DNA of 64,000 nt from Butyrivibrio proteoclasticus B316. GTDB lineage: Bacteria > Bacillota > Clostridia > Lachnospirales > Lachnospiraceae. Every line of letters begins with the position of its first letter. Within the stretch, counting starts at the first letter, position 1. This document shows, piece by piece, positions 15,735 through 28,161 of this stretch. The DNA lies in NCBI RefSeq assembly GCF_000145035.1, contig NC_014387.1, positions 186,001-250,000 of the forward strand, read 5' to 3'. The notes under the pieces are model-generated. The model worked only from the letters and a program-made list of their open reading frames with translations, was not told where the DNA came from and ran no database searches. The position numbers were made by a program, and so were the translations under genes.

Positions 15735-16058
<324 letters not shown>

Positions 16059-16071
16059 TAATGGATTCAAG

Positions 16072-16109
16072 GTATCAAATACGCATGCTTGCATGCAAGG
16101 ATTTGATAC
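16072..16109 (+). other. Hairpin directly after atpE
   Basis: GTATCAAAT (16072-16080) pairs with ATTTGATAC (16101-16109), with an inner GCATGC/GCATGC pair. It starts 14 bases after the atpE stop. No U-tract follows, so an mRNA-stabilising or processing role is more likely than full termination. Confidence 0.65.
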
Positions 16110-16141
16110 TTTGAAGACTAAACGGACATGAGGAAAAAAGG

Positions 16142-16160
16142 CATTTTACAAAGTAAAATG
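16142..16160 (+). other. Short hairpin in the atpE-atpF gap
   Basis: CATTTTAC (16142-16149), three A, and GTAAAATG (16153-16160). It is the second of three stems in this 205-base gap. Confidence 0.55.
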
Positions 16161-16179
16161 ACGATTTCCGAATGTACGC

Positions 16180-16209
16180 CGGATTGCGAGAACGAAGTGT
16201 AGCAATCCG
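16180..16209 (+). other. GAGAAYGA-loop hairpin before atpF
   Basis: CGGATTGC (16180-16187) pairs with GCAATCCG (16202-16209) around the loop GAGAACGAAGTGTA, 54 bases before the atpF start. Stem bases differ from the copy before atpE in a paired, compensating way while the loop is kept. Confidence 0.75.
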
Positions 16210-16263
16210 AGTTACTGCAGATACGTGGTGAGAAACACAGCACAAAATAAAGGAGAGACCAAT

Positions 16264-16800
16264 ATGGATATGCAGGCCCTTTTACAGCTCGCTGCGGACA
16301 CAAAAGAGACGCAGGAACTGGTTACTTTGGTGCCCTGGACGTTTATCATTCAGATAATCAACCTGTTTATCCAGGTATTTCTGATCAAGAAATTCCTTTT
16401 CAAGCCAATCAATGACATTCTTGAGAAGAGAAGAAATCTTGCAGATAAATCGATCCGAGAGGCAAGAGAGGCCCAGGATAAAGCCGATTCTCTCAAGGAA
16501 CAGTATGAAAGCAGCCTTACCAAGGCACATGCTGAAGCTGCTGAAATAGTTTCCGAAGCACAGAAGGAAGCACAGGTAAAAGCTGACACAATTGTGCAGG
16601 AGGCAGAGCAGCAGGCAGCAGGCATTAAGGCCAGAGCTGCTGCAGATATTGAGCAGGAGAAGAAGAAGGCAATTAACGAGGCCAAAGATGAAATCGGTGG
16701 TCTTGCAATGGATATTGCAGGCAAGGTAGTTGAAAAAGAGATCAACGAAGCCGATCACAGAAAGCTTATTGACGACTTTATAAATAAAGTTGGAGCTTAA
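16264..16800 (+). CDS. atpF: ATP synthase subunit b
   Basis: Peripheral stalk subunit of 178 residues. One membrane helix near the N-terminus (about 21-42, WTFIIQIINLFIQVFLIKKF) is followed by a long charged helix rich in Ala, Glu, Lys and Gln that dimerises along F1. The upstream in-frame codon at 16225 lies before the ribosome site AAGGAGAG, so the ATG at 16264 is the start. It precedes atpH by 24 bases. Confidence 0.9.
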   Translation: MDMQALLQLAADTKETQELVTLVPWTFIIQIINLFIQVFLIKKFLFKPINDILEKRRNLADKSIREAREAQDKADSLKEQYESSLTKAHAEAAEIVSEAQKEAQVKADTIVQEAEQQAAGIKARAAADIEQEKKKAINEAKDEIGGLAMDIAGKVVEKEINEADHRKLIDDFINKVGA

Positions 16801-16824
16801 TAATTTCAAGTAAGGAGAAAAATT

Positions 16825-17364
16825 ATGAGTAGTGCTGGAGATCTTTATGGGCAGAGCCTGTATGATCTGGCAGCGGAAGAGAACCTTACGGATGAAATAC
16901 TGGGCGAGATGGAGGCGGTAAAAGAGATTTTCAAAGAAAATCCCGATTACGTGACACTTCTATCGGAACCTTCAGTCCCCAAAAAAGAAAGACTGCAGCT
17001 TGTAGATGAAGCATTTAACGGAAGCCTGCAGCCATACCTTATGAACTTTATCAAAATTCTCATAGAGAAAGGGCTCCTTCGAGAGTTTTCTGCTTGCCAG
17101 AAGCGCTTTAGGAGAAGCTACAATGAGGCAAACGGCATCGCCGATGCCCTTGTGACTACAGCAGTTGCACTTGATGATGCACAGTTATCACAACTCAAAG
17201 AGAAGCTTGAAAAGCTCAGCGGTAAGAAAATTCTTTTGAAACAGAAGACAGATCCAGGCGTCCTTGGAGGCGTAAGAGTAGATCTGGAGGGACAGCTCTT
17301 TGACGGAACAGTCAAAGGAAGGTTATCCGAGCTTCGCAGACGAGTAGACGAAACAGTCATCTAA
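16825..17364 (+). CDS. atpH: ATP synthase subunit delta
   Basis: A soluble 179-residue stalk protein that joins subunit b to the top of F1. It starts with [13 protein letters not shown], the usual N-terminal helix bundle. The C-terminal part has [25 protein letters not shown] in two stretches typical of delta/OSCP. Length matches the family. An AAGGAG site lies before the ATG. It lies between atpF and atpA in the normal order. Confidence 0.92.
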   Translation: MSSAGDLYGQSLYDLAAEENLTDEILGEMEAVKEIFKENPDYVTLLSEPSVPKKERLQLVDEAFNGSLQPYLMNFIKILIEKGLLREFSACQKRFRRSYNEANGIADALVTTAVALDDAQLSQLKEKLEKLSGKKILLKQKTDPGVLGGVRVDLEGQLFDGTVKGRLSELRRRVDETVI

Positions 17365-17386
17365 TAAAAACACGTCGGAGGATGAT

Positions 17387-18907
17387 ATGGAACTAAAACC
17401 AGAAAAAATATCCGAGGTCATTCGAAGCCAGATAAAGAACTATCAGAATGCAATTATCCAGAACGAGACCGGAACAGTTCTTACCGTTGGTGATGGTATT
17501 GCCAGAGTTAGCGGACTTTTGAACTGTATGTCCGGAGAGCTTTTGGAGTTTGAGAATGGTACATTCGGAATGGCTCAGAACCTCGAGGAAACAGTAGTAT
17601 CCGCGGTATTGTTCGGAGAAGATGTAGGTATCAGCGAAGGACAGACCGTTAAGCGTACAGGAAGAGTTGTATCTGTTCCTGTAGGCGAGCAGATGATTGG
17701 CCGTGTTGTTAACGCCATTGGTCAGCCAATTGACGGACAGGGACCTATCGAAGCATCAGAATACAGACCGGTAGAATCACCGGCACCCGGCATCATTGCA
17801 AGACAGCCGGTTAAAGAACCACTTCAGACAGGTATCAAGGCTATCGATTCCATGATCCCTATCGGAAGAGGACAGCGTGAGCTTATTATCGGCGACAGAC
17901 AGACCGGTAAGACCACGATTGCTGTGGACACAATCCTTAACCAGAAGGGTAAAGATGTTATCTGTATCTATGTAGCTATTGGACAGAAACGTTCAACAGT
18001 TACATCTCTTGTTGAGGATCTTAAGAAGGGCGGAGCTATGGACTACACGATCGTTGTAGCAGCTACAGCTTCAGAGCCCAGCCCACTTCAGTACATCTCT
18101 CCATACACAGGCTGTGCTATGGGTGAGTACTTTATGCACAAAGGAAAACATGTACTTTGTATCTATGACGACCTTTCCAAGCACGCTGTAGCATACAGAG
18201 CACTTTCACTTCTTATCAGAAGACCACCGGGACGTGAAGCTTACCCTGGTGACGTTTTCTACCTGCACTCAAGACTTCTTGAGAGAGCAGCTAAACTCTC
18301 AGATGAAAATGGTGGCGGATCACTTACAGCCCTTCCTATCATCGAGACACAGGCCGGTGACGTATCAGCCTATATTCCTACAAACGTTATCTCTATCACA
18401 GACGGACAGATATTCCTTGAGACAGAGCTTTTCCACTCAGGTATCATGCCAGCTGTTAACCCCGGTATCTCAGTATCCCGAGTTGGTGGTAACGCGCAGA
18501 TCAAGGCTATGAAGAAGGTTGCCGGAACCCTTAAGCTTGTTTATTCACAGTACCGTGAGCTGCAGAGCTTTGCTCAGTTCGGTTCAGACCTTGATGAAGA
18601 TACCAAACAGCGTCTTGCTCAGGGTGAAAGAATTGTAGAAGTCCTCAAGCAGAACAAGAATAACCCTGTTCCTGTAGAGAAGCAGGTAGCTATTCTGTAC
18701 GCGGTTGTAAATAACATCCTGATGAAGGTTGAGGCAAGTGATGTTGCTGAGTACGAGGCAGGTCTTTATGACTTCCTTGATCAGAATCCATCCGGAATTG
18801 CAGCAATGCGCGAGATTCGCGAGAGCGGCAAGCTTGAAAAAGAGACAGAAGATAAGCTAAAGGCAGCGCTCGATGCTTATACAGATAAGTTTGTTAAGAG
18901 CAGATAA
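17387..18907 (+). CDS. atpA: ATP synthase subunit alpha
   Basis: Non-catalytic nucleotide-binding subunit of F1, 506 residues, full length. The Walker A motif is GDRQTGKTT, and IYDDLSKHA corresponds to Walker B. The signature [17 protein letters not shown] is intact. GGAGGATGAT precedes the start. Codon use is of the highly expressed type seen throughout the operon. Three copies alternate with three beta subunits. Confidence 0.97.
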   Translation: MELKPEKISEVIRSQIKNYQNAIIQNETGTVLTVGDGIARVSGLLNCMSGELLEFENGTFGMAQNLEETVVSAVLFGEDVGISEGQTVKRTGRVVSVPVGEQMIGRVVNAIGQPIDGQGPIEASEYRPVESPAPGIIARQPVKEPLQTGIKAIDSMIPIGRGQRELIIGDRQTGKTTIAVDTILNQKGKDVICIYVAIGQKRSTVTSLVEDLKKGGAMDYTIVVAATASEPSPLQYISPYTGCAMGEYFMHKGKHVLCIYDDLSKHAVAYRALSLLIRRPPGREAYPGDVFYLHSRLLERAAKLSDENGGGSLTALPIIETQAGDVSAYIPTNVISITDGQIFLETELFHSGIMPAVNPGISVSRVGGNAQIKAMKKVAGTLKLVYSQYRELQSFAQFGSDLDEDTKQRLAQGERIVEVLKQNKNNPVPVEKQVAILYAVVNNILMKVEASDVAEYEAGLYDFLDQNPSGIAAMREIRESGKLEKETEDKLKAALDAYTDKFVKSR

Positions 18908-18919
18908 GGAGGATAAATA

Positions 18920-19783
18920 ATGGCTGGATCAATGAAAGCTGTTAAACTCCGAATCAAGAGCGTCCAGAGCACTATGCAGATTACGAAGGCCATGCAGCTG
19001 GTTGCAGCTTCAAAGCTTCGTAAAGCCAAGGAAAGAGCTGATGAATCCAAGCCTTACCTTGAGACAATGCTCACAACACTGACAGATATAGCCAACGGAA
19101 ACACAGATTTCCAGTCTATCTACACCAAACCGGGTGAGAATGCAGACAAATGGCTGTACGTTGTAATTGCCGGAGACAGAGGTCTTGCAGGCGGTTATAA
19201 CTCCAACCTGTTTAAGTTTGTAGAGGCAGAGATCAAGGACAAGACTGATATAACAGTTCTTCCTATAGGTAAAAAATCTGTTGAGTTCTTTAAACACAGA
19301 AATGTGCCTATTCTCACAGAGGAATATGCTGAGGTTGCCAAGACTACAATCTCAGATTGTTTCCAGATAGCCAAGCTTATCTGTGGATCATATGGTGGTG
19401 GCGGATTTGGACACGTGTTCCTGTGCTACACAAACTTCGTGTCCATGTTGTCACAGGTTCCTACAGCTACTTCACTCCTTCCTCTTTCAGACCTTTCGTC
19501 TGAGGTAAAAGAGAATGATGGTAAGCCCAAGGATCTGATCCTATATGAACCAAACAGTGAGACAGTGTTCGATGCTATTGTTCCGGAATATCTGGCGGGT
19601 ATTCTTTATACCAGTATCAACATCTCTTATGCGAGTGAGCTTGCTGCCCGCAGAACTGCGATGGAAGCTGCAACAGATAACGCAGAAGAGATGATTGAGA
19701 CCTTGAGTCTGTACTATAACAGAGCTCGTCAGGCTAGCATTACGCAGGAGATCACGGAAATTGTGGCCGGAGCGGAAAGCTAA
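18920..19783 (+). CDS. atpG: ATP synthase subunit gamma
   Basis: The rotating shaft of F1, 287 residues. The N-terminal helix has IKSVQSTMQITKAMQLVAAS, the C-terminal helix has ARRTAMEAATDNAEEMIE, and the middle has the GDRGLAGGYN motif. All three are family marks. AAGGAGG precedes the ATG. The gene is intact and in its normal place between alpha and beta. Confidence 0.96.
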   Translation: MAGSMKAVKLRIKSVQSTMQITKAMQLVAASKLRKAKERADESKPYLETMLTTLTDIANGNTDFQSIYTKPGENADKWLYVVIAGDRGLAGGYNSNLFKFVEAEIKDKTDITVLPIGKKSVEFFKHRNVPILTEEYAEVAKTTISDCFQIAKLICGSYGGGGFGHVFLCYTNFVSMLSQVPTATSLLPLSDLSSEVKENDGKPKDLILYEPNSETVFDAIVPEYLAGILYTSINISYASELAARRTAMEAATDNAEEMIETLSLYYNRARQASITQEITEIVAGAES

Positions 19784-19794
19784 TCTTTAACTAA

Positions 19795-21207
<1,413 letters not shown>

Positions 21208-21252
21208 TAACACCTTGTGTTAAGCAGTTAATACAAGAGATCGGAGAATAAT

Positions 21253-21678
21253 ATGGCCACAACTTATCATTTACAGGTTGTATCCTTAGATGGTCTTGAA
21301 TATGAGGGTGAAGTCCAAAAAATACTGCTTCGTACAATTGATGGTGATGTCGAGATACTTGCCCGTCACACCAACTACTGTACAGCCATTGGAATGGGAA
21401 CTGCCAAGGTGACCATGGAAGATGGCAAGGAGAGAAAAGCCGCTTGTATAGGTGGAATGCTCTCAGTAATGAATGGAGAGGTCAGAGTGCTTCCGACAAC
21501 ATGGGAATGGAGTGAGAATATCGACGTTGCCCGTGCTAAGGCAGCCAAAGAGAGAGCTGAAGAAAGACTCAAAGACAAACAGCTCGATAACGAAGCCAGA
21601 ATTCGTGCTGAAGCTAAGCTTTACAGAGCGCTTGTAAGACTTGGATCCTCCGGACATGGTCAGGATCATTTAGACTAA
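21253..21678 (+). CDS. atpC: ATP synthase subunit epsilon
   Basis: A 141-residue subunit with an N-terminal beta sandwich (about 1-85) and a C-terminal helical hairpin (about 95-135, rich in Ala, Arg, Glu and Lys). It couples gamma to the c ring and can inhibit hydrolysis. The usual GDxxILARHTN-like stretch reads GDVEILARHTNYCTAIGMG. The last gene of the operon, followed by a hairpin. Confidence 0.92.
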   Translation: MATTYHLQVVSLDGLEYEGEVQKILLRTIDGDVEILARHTNYCTAIGMGTAKVTMEDGKERKAACIGGMLSVMNGEVRVLPTTWEWSENIDVARAKAAKERAEERLKDKQLDNEARIRAEAKLYRALVRLGSSGHGQDHLD

Positions 21679-21698
21679 GAGAAGATTATTACTATATC

Positions 21699-21735
21699 AA
21701 ACGCTGGCTCTGTAACAAGGAGTCAGCGTTTGCTT
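21699..21735 (+). terminator. Hairpin at the end of the atp operon
   Basis: AAACGCTGGCTC (21699-21710) pairs almost fully with GAGTCAGCGTTT (21720-21731). Only a short T-poor tail follows, so termination may be partial, but it is the only stem between atpC and the next gene. Confidence 0.55.
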
Positions 21736-21760
21736 AACAAAATCAGCAGGGGGAAGACTG

Positions 21761-23902
21761 TTGGAAAGAGAATTAAAAATTAAAAAAGATAGCAATAAAT
21801 GGAGAGTGGTTCTGGTAGTAAGCGGAGTCATATCTAATGTGCTGCTTTTTTTAATTTCTAATCATTTTAAGCTTCCCTTTTTTCTGGATACAATTGGAAC
21901 CATAGTTTCAGCTGTTGTCGGAGGATTGTTTCCCGGAATCCTTACAGCAGTTTTATCTAATACAATTTGCGCATTTATTGATGACAATTCGCTCTATTTC
22001 ATGTTCGTGAATGTCCTTGTGGCTATTTATGCATCAGGGACAGTTAATTATTCCAATTTTAAAAAAATTAAAAAGGCTATAATATTTGCTCTTACAGCGG
22101 GAGCATTCTCAGGCTTTATGGGTGCTGTGACGCAAAGAGTGCTCTTTGGAGTGACTGAAAATCCGGTTGTAGGAGATCTTATTATTCCACTTGAAAGGAC
22201 ATTTGGGTTTACGCCGATTGGTTCCTTTTATGTGGCTTGCATACTGATAAACCTTCTTGATAAAGCTATTACAACCTTTGTGGCTTATCTTGTTGTCTTT
22301 TTTACCCCCCCGGATGAAGCGGAAGAGGTATTAAATTCCGGCTGGAAGCAAAAGCCATTATCAGTCGAAGAATTAAAGCGTATCAGGAACTGGGACAAAG
22401 ACATAAAGATGTCATCCAGTACCAGAATGGCGCTGACTCTTGTTGGGGCTTCCCTTATCCTTGTTTTTATTATGGGATGGATAGGAATAAGCCTGTATTT
22501 TGAGAGTGAGAAGGAAGAACGAGTAGAAAATGCCTGGAATGCAACTGAATTTGCCGTTAACGTTATAGTTCCCTCTCAGATGTATGATTTCATAAGCAAT
22601 GGAAGAGATGACGCCAATTATACTAATTTTGAATATCTTTTATCTACTATAAGAGACAATGCCTATGGTGTTAACCATATATATGTAATAAGAGCAGAGG
22701 ATTCGGGTGTCAGATATATTTTTGATATGGCTTATGAGGATAAAGAGACACCTTATGAACCGGGAGAACTGATCAAATATAAAGACATGAAGAATCTTCC
22801 CCCAAAAGAAGAATTGTTTAAAGGGGAATATGTCTATAAAGAAACCAGGGGATTTGGTACATGGACAATGTCAGTTTTTAACCCTGTATTAAATTCGGAA
22901 GGAGATGTCATCTGTCATGTGGGTGCAGATGTTTCTCTTGCATACATGGCAGTGTATATGAGGACCTTCATTTTTAAGGTTGTTGTTATTCTTGCAGGTT
23001 TCTTTGTATTGATCGTCGCCTATGCGCTGTGGACAACTGACGTATATAGCACTTACCCAATCAGTAGTATGGCAGAGATGCTCGACAGATTCAGTAAGGG
23101 GAGCGATTCTCAGCAGCAGCTTGACGAAAATGTCAGAGAAATAAGAGCACTGAATATTCATACAGGTGATGAAACAGAAAAGCTCTATCGCAGTATCTGT
23201 AACCTGACCTTATCTCAGGCGGAGCAGATGAGAAGTATCAGAAGATTGTCTGAATCTACAGCCAAGATGCAGGATGGTCTTATCATGACCATGGCAGACA
23301 TGGTAGAAAACAGAGACTACGATATGGGTGCTCACGTTCAGAGAACTACAGCAATTGTGAGAATTGTACTGGATAGTCTTAAGAAAAAAGGTTATTACGC
23401 AGAGAAACTGACACCTAAATTCATGTCGGATGTTATAAGGTCAGCACCTCTATACGATGTGGGTAAGATCAAGGTGCCTAATGAAATTCTCTTCAAACCT
23501 GGCAAGCTGACTGATGAAGAGTTTGAAATTGTCAAAACGCATGCTATTGAGGGTAAGAAGATACTTGATAACGCGATAAGCACATCAAACGGTGATAACT
23601 ACCTGAAAGAAGCAAGAAATATGGCTGCTTACCACCATGAGAGGTGGGATGGAAGCGGTTATCCTGAGGGGCTTCATGGAGAAGTTATACCTCTTTCAGC
23701 CAGAATCATGGCTATTGCAGATGTCTTTGATGATATTACTTCAGACAGAGTATACAGAAAGGCATATTCTTTTGACAAGGCTATAGAGATCATGGAGAGC
23801 TTTTCAGGAACAGTTTTTGATCCAAAGTGCCTGGAAGCGTTTATGGATGCACTACCTGAAATCAAGGTAATCATGATGAAGTATGGAAACAATGGCATAT
23901 AA
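21761..23902 (+). CDS. Membrane HD-GYP-like signalling protein with altered HD pair
   Basis: A 713-residue sensor. Residues about 12-190 form six or seven helices resembling an ECF-transporter-like membrane module. A helix near 225 and another near 410 flank an extracytoplasmic domain. A HAMP-like linker follows, and about 510-700 is an HD-GYP domain. Conserved parts include [14 protein letters not shown] and [15 protein letters not shown]. The first catalytic position is Y565-D566 in [11 protein letters not shown], whereas cyclic-di-GMP phosphodiesterases have HD there, so activity may be lost or changed. The start is a TTG at 21761 with AGGGGGAAG before it. Its end overlaps the next gene, so the pair are co-translated. 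Confidence 0.8.
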   Translation: MERELKIKKDSNKWRVVLVVSGVISNVLLFLISNHFKLPFFLDTIGTIVSAVVGGLFPGILTAVLSNTICAFIDDNSLYFMFVNVLVAIYASGTVNYSNFKKIKKAIIFALTAGAFSGFMGAVTQRVLFGVTENPVVGDLIIPLERTFGFTPIGSFYVACILINLLDKAITTFVAYLVVFFTPPDEAEEVLNSGWKQKPLSVEELKRIRNWDKDIKMSSSTRMALTLVGASLILVFIMGWIGISLYFESEKEERVENAWNATEFAVNVIVPSQMYDFISNGRDDANYTNFEYLLSTIRDNAYGVNHIYVIRAEDSGVRYIFDMAYEDKETPYEPGELIKYKDMKNLPPKEELFKGEYVYKETRGFGTWTMSVFNPVLNSEGDVICHVGADVSLAYMAVYMRTFIFKVVVILAGFFVLIVAYALWTTDVYSTYPISSMAEMLDRFSKGSDSQQQLDENVREIRALNIHTGDETEKLYRSICNLTLSQAEQMRSIRRLSESTAKMQDGLIMTMADMVENRDYDMGAHVQRTTAIVRIVLDSLKKKGYYAEKLTPKFMSDVIRSAPLYDVGKIKVPNEILFKPGKLTDEEFEIVKTHAIEGKKILDNAISTSNGDNYLKEARNMAAYHHERWDGSGYPEGLHGEVIPLSARIMAIADVFDDITSDRVYRKAYSFDKAIEIMESFSGTVFDPKCLEAFMDALPEIKVIMMKYGNNGI

Positions 23903-26900
23903 GAGAAAGAGACAGATAACTGAATATTTAGCTGCTTTTTTGGCAATTTCCATGGCGGTAGTATTAGTTCTGCCAGGACTTTCGGTGAGAGCTGAAGAAA
24001 AAACTAATCTTGTTCCCGGAGAAACTGTCAAAAAATATGGTGGAGGCTATTCTGTTACGGGTCAGCTTGATGAAGGCGGATTTGCAACATATGTTTATGA
24101 TGCGACAAATGGCCTTCCTTCTTCTGATGCCATGTATATTTACGGATCAAGTGACGGACATATATGGATTGGCGGATACAGTGGAGTTATCCGTTATGAT
24201 GGAAAGGTATTTGAAAGACTTAGCACTGATAATGGTCTTACCAGCGCGAGAGTTATATACGAAGATAATAAGAAGAGAATATGGATAGGAACTAATGACA
24301 ATGGAGTAGTGGTTCTTGATGGCAATAAGAGAAAACAGTATACGATTTTTGACGGTCTGCCATCTTCTTCCATAAGGAGTTTTGTTGAAGACAGATCAGG
24401 AAATGTCATTGTCGGAACTACAGCCGGACTGTGCTATTTTGACGAGGATATGATAATCCGCGAACTGTATGAGCCTGAACTTGAAGCGGAGAGAGTCCTC
24501 AAGCTTGAGAAAGGTCCTGACGGAATTATCTATGGACATACCGGAAATGGACTTGTCTTTTCCGTAGAGGATCTTCAGGTGACTCATATATATTCCGGTG
24601 AAGATCTTGGAATGCCCAAGATATCGACGATCCTTGTCGATCCGTATTACGCGGGAAAGGTATATTTCTGTACTGAAAAAGATCATATATATTATGGCAA
24701 GTTTGGACAAAAGGCTGGTGAAATGGACCTTTATTCAACCAGAGGACTTGGCGTAGTGCACTGGATTTCATATAACTGCGGAAGAGTATGGGTATCTTCA
24801 ACATCTTCTATTGGATATCTGGACCTTGACGGAAAAATGACTCTTGTAGGAGGACTCCCGCTTAACAGCTCAATTGAAATGATGACATCAGATTATCAGG
24901 GCAATATGTGGTATGCGTCCTCGACACAGGGTGTAATGAAGATTGTTTCTGATAATTTTGTAGACATGACCAAATCTGATGGCTTGCCGAGGACAGTAAC
25001 CAACTGTATTTATCAGAGTAACGGATTTTTGTATGTTGGTACTGACAGCGGATTGTATATTCTGAGCAGCGATAGAAAGATGCTGATAAATAATCTGACC
25101 AGGTACATTGGAAACAGCAGGGTCAGATGTATTATGGAGGACAAAGAAGGAAATCTGTGGATTGCAACTTATACAGATAATAAGGGACTGATCCGTTTTT
25201 CACCGGAAGGAGAGATCAGGGATTTCACAACAGAGGATGGTCTTAGCGATAATGCCATCAGAAGCATTATTCAGATGAGAGATGGATCGATAGTTGCAGG
25301 AACAAATGGCGGTATAGATGTTCTTAGAAACAATAAGGTAGTAGCCTCTTACGGTGCAGAAACCGGCATGAAGAATCCAATGATCCTTACCGTAGAAGAG
25401 GGAAATAATGGAGAGATAATAGCAGGATCTGACGGCGGAGGCATGTACATTATAGATAACGGTCAGGTGAGCCATATAGGTCTTTCTGACGGACTTACCA
25501 GTGAAGTCGTTATGAGAGTTAAAAAGGATCCTGACAGGAACCTTACATGGTTCATTACATCAAACTCAATCGGTTATTATAAAGATAAAATAGCTACAAC
25601 AATTACAACATTTCCTTTTAATAACAATTATGACATCTATTCCGGAAAAGATGACAAGCTATGGATAATGTCATCTTATGGTATTTACAGAGTCGATGCC
25701 CAGGAAATGATTGATAATGATGTCAAGAACTATAAGCTCTTTACTATCGCAAATGGTATGCCCTATGCTGTAACATCCCAGTCCTACGGATACATGTCGG
25801 ATGACGGATATCTTTATGTGCCTGGAAGAGAAGGTGCTATCAGACTAAATGTGGATAAGTTCTTTGAAAGACATGGCAGCATAAAACTGGGCATTCAGTC
25901 TGTTTACTGTGATGATGAGCAGATTCTGCCTGATTCTCAGGGCACTTATACATTGCCAGGATCAGACGGACGAATCAGTATCACGGCTTCTGTAATGGAC
26001 TACACAATGACTAACCCTCTGGTACGCGTATTTATTGAGGGAAAAGAAAATGTTGGTCTTGAGGTTCCAAGGAGTGAACTCAGTACGCTGGAGTATACCT
26101 CTCTTGGATATGGTAATTATATCCTTCATGTACAGGTGCTGAATGAGAGAAATGAAGTATATCAGGAGGAGAGATTTCTCCTGGTTAAAAAGCCGCGTCT
26201 TGTTGAGCTTTTTGCTGTCAAACTGCTCATACTTGTGGTTGTAGCCTTCGCTGCAGGATTTCTGGTTTGGCGCATTTTAAAGGCTACCGTAGTTACCAAA
26301 CAGTATGAAGAGATTACCAAAGCCAAGGAAGAAGCTGAGAGAGCAAATACTGCCAAGTCAAGATTCCTTGCGAATATGTCTCATGAGATCAGAACGCCTA
26401 TCAATACTATTCTTGGTATGGATGAGATGATCCTCAGAGAAGATGCAAGAGATGTACCCAAAGCATACTTTTTATCCATAATGAATTATTCGCTTGATAT
26501 CAAGAATGCTACAGAGTCTCTTCTGGGCCTTATTAATGATCTTCTTGATATGTCCAAGATCGAATCAGGCAAAATGCATCTTGTTGAGCAGGAATATGAT
26601 GTTCAGGATCAGCTAAGGTCAATAGTTTCAATGATAAGATCTAGGAGTACAGAAAAAGAGCTGATCTTTGAGGTAGTTATCGATGAGATACTTCCGACCA
26701 GGATGTATGGTGATAACGGTAAGATCAAGCAGGTTGTATTGAATCTTTTGACTAATGCTGTTAAATATACTGCTGCAGGAGCAGTAGAATTCTCGGTTTC
26801 AATGGAAGCAAGGAATGATGACATCTGTGACCTTCGCTTTTCTGTCAAGGATACCGGTATCGGTGTTAAAGAGGAGGACATGGACAAGCTCTTTACCGCC

Positions 26901-28142
26901 TATGAGAGACTTGATGAGGAGAAGAACAGCGGAATTCAGGGAACAGGTCTTGGCCTTGATATTTCCAGACGTTTTGCTGAACTTATGGGTGGAAAGCTCT
27001 GGTGCGAAAGTGTATACGGAGAGGGCTCTGAGTTTATCCTGACTTTGCAGCAGAGAATTGTAGATGATACACCGATTGGAATATTCAAGGAACATAATAT
27101 TTCTGATAATGGACCTTATGTACCTAAGTTTATTGCACCTGATGCAGATATTCTTGTTGTTGATGATACGCCTATGAACCTGAGTGTAATAAAGGGTCTT
27201 TTAAAGTCAACCAAGATGTTTGTAACAACAGCAGACAGTGGCGAAGAAGCACTTGAGAAGATAAAAGAAACAGACTTTAATGTGGTTCTTCTAGACCATA
27301 TGATGCCTGGAATGGATGGAATAGAAACTCTTGAAAAGATCAGGGAAACTCATCCGAATCTGCCTGTATATGCACTTACTGCCAACGCAGCAGTCGGTGA
27401 AGAATTCTACACATCCAAGGGCTTTAACGGATATCTGGCTAAGCCTATAGACAGTGCTACTCTTGAGAGCACTATCTTAAAGCATCTTCCTCCTGAAATT
27501 GTTATGCAGAGAGAGGATGAAGAGGCAGAAGAGGAGCTTACAGAGATTCCTGAGAACATGCTGTGGATAAATGAAATTTCAGAGATATCTGTAGATGATG
27601 GTCTGGCTAATTCCGGAGGAGTAACTAACTATTTGTTCGCTCTGAGACTGTTCTACGATACCATTGATGATAATATTTCAGTGATCAGTAATTCGTATGA
27701 AGCAGGAGATATAAGACTTTATACCATTAAGGTTCATGCTCTTAAGAGCTCTGCAAGGATAATCGGAGCACTGGAATTATCAAGACTTGCAGCAAGCCTT
27801 GAAGAAGCTGGCAAAAATGATGATAAAGCATTCATTGATCAGAATACAGAGAAGCTGATTTCAGACTACAGCCTGTTCAAGGACAGACTTGCAAGAATGG
27901 ATCAGGATGATGAGGAAATAAGGCAGGATGAGAGTCTTGAGATGATATCCTATGAAGATCTGCAGGATGCATATGGCGCTATCAGAGATTCTATTTCACA
28001 GATGGATTATGATGCGATTGAAATGATACTGGGCCAGATGAAAGAGTACAGACTTCCTGAAGATGCAGCTAAGAAGCTGAATAAGCTTGGCAAACTGCTT
28101 AAGACCTTTGACTGGGATGCCATGGAGACACTATTTGAGTAA
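23883..28142 (+). CDS. Hybrid two-component sensor: propeller sensor, histidine kinase, receiver and Hpt
   Basis: A 1419-residue membrane protein. A signal helix (about 12-36) is followed by about 650 residues of repeats with WIGT-like turns, for example [12 protein letters not shown] and [10 protein letters not shown]. These are two-component regulator propellers, followed by a Y_Y_Y-type domain. One membrane helix lies near 780-800. The kinase has H834 in [12 protein letters not shown] and the ATP lid [12 protein letters not shown]. The receiver has D1138 in LLDHMMPG. The final Hpt domain has H1285 in [14 protein letters not shown]. Bacteroidetes HTCS proteins share the sensor layout but end in an AraC domain, whereas this one ends in a relay to an unseen regulator. 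It may sense a glycan. An alternative start is ATG 23892. Confidence 0.85.
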   Translation: METMAYKRKRQITEYLAAFLAISMAVVLVLPGLSVRAEEKTNLVPGETVKKYGGGYSVTGQLDEGGFATYVYDATNGLPSSDAMYIYGSSDGHIWIGGYSGVIRYDGKVFERLSTDNGLTSARVIYEDNKKRIWIGTNDNGVVVLDGNKRKQYTIFDGLPSSSIRSFVEDRSGNVIVGTTAGLCYFDEDMIIRELYEPELEAERVLKLEKGPDGIIYGHTGNGLVFSVEDLQVTHIYSGEDLGMPKISTILVDPYYAGKVYFCTEKDHIYYGKFGQKAGEMDLYSTRGLGVVHWISYNCGRVWVSSTSSIGYLDLDGKMTLVGGLPLNSSIEMMTSDYQGNMWYASSTQGVMKIVSDNFVDMTKSDGLPRTVTNCIYQSNGFLYVGTDSGLYILSSDRKMLINNLTRYIGNSRVRCIMEDKEGNLWIATYTDNKGLIRFSPEGEIRDFTTEDGLSDNAIRSIIQMRDGSIVAGTNGGIDVLRNNKVVASYGAETGMKNPMILTVEEGNNGEIIAGSDGGGMYIIDNGQVSHIGLSDGLTSEVVMRVKKDPDRNLTWFITSNSIGYYKDKIATTITTFPFNNNYDIYSGKDDKLWIMSSYGIYRVDAQEMIDNDVKNYKLFTIANGMPYAVTSQSYGYMSDDGYLYVPGREGAIRLNVDKFFERHGSIKLGIQSVYCDDEQILPDSQGTYTLPGSDGRISITASVMDYTMTNPLVRVFIEGKENVGLEVPRSELSTLEYTSLGYGNYILHVQVLNERNEVYQEERFLLVKKPRLVELFAVKLLILVVVAFAAGFLVWRILKATVVTKQYEEITKAKEEAERANTAKSRFLANMSHEIRTPINTILGMDEMILREDARDVPKAYFLSIMNYSLDIKNATESLLGLINDLLDMSKIESGKMHLVEQEYDVQDQLRSIVSMIRSRSTEKELIFEVVIDEILPTRMYGDNGKIKQVVLNLLTNAVKYTAAGAVEFSVSMEARNDDICDLRFSVKDTGIGVKEEDMDKLFTAYERLDEEKNSGIQGTGLGLDISRRFAELMGGKLWCESVYGEGSEFILTLQQRIVDDTPIGIFKEHNISDNGPYVPKFIAPDADILVVDDTPMNLSVIKGLLKSTKMFVTTADSGEEALEKIKETDFNVVLLDHMMPGMDGIETLEKIRETHPNLPVYALTANAAVGEEFYTSKGFNGYLAKPIDSATLESTILKHLPPEIVMQREDEEAEEELTEIPENMLWINEISEISVDDGLANSGGVTNYLFALRLFYDTIDDNISVISNSYEAGDIRLYTIKVHALKSSARIIGALELSRLAASLEEAGKNDDKAFIDQNTEKLISDYSLFKDRLARMDQDDEEIRQDESLEMISYEDLQDAYGAIRDSISQMDYDAIEMILGQMKEYRLPEDAAKKLNKLGKLLKTFDWDAMETLFE

Positions 28143-28161
28143 ATGATTCAGGAGCATAAAA

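Noticed and set aside
16282..16809. Minus-strand frame of 175 codons opposite atpF
   Set aside because: A mirror of the Ala/Glu/Lys-rich stalk helix, giving Cys- and Leu-rich nonsense.
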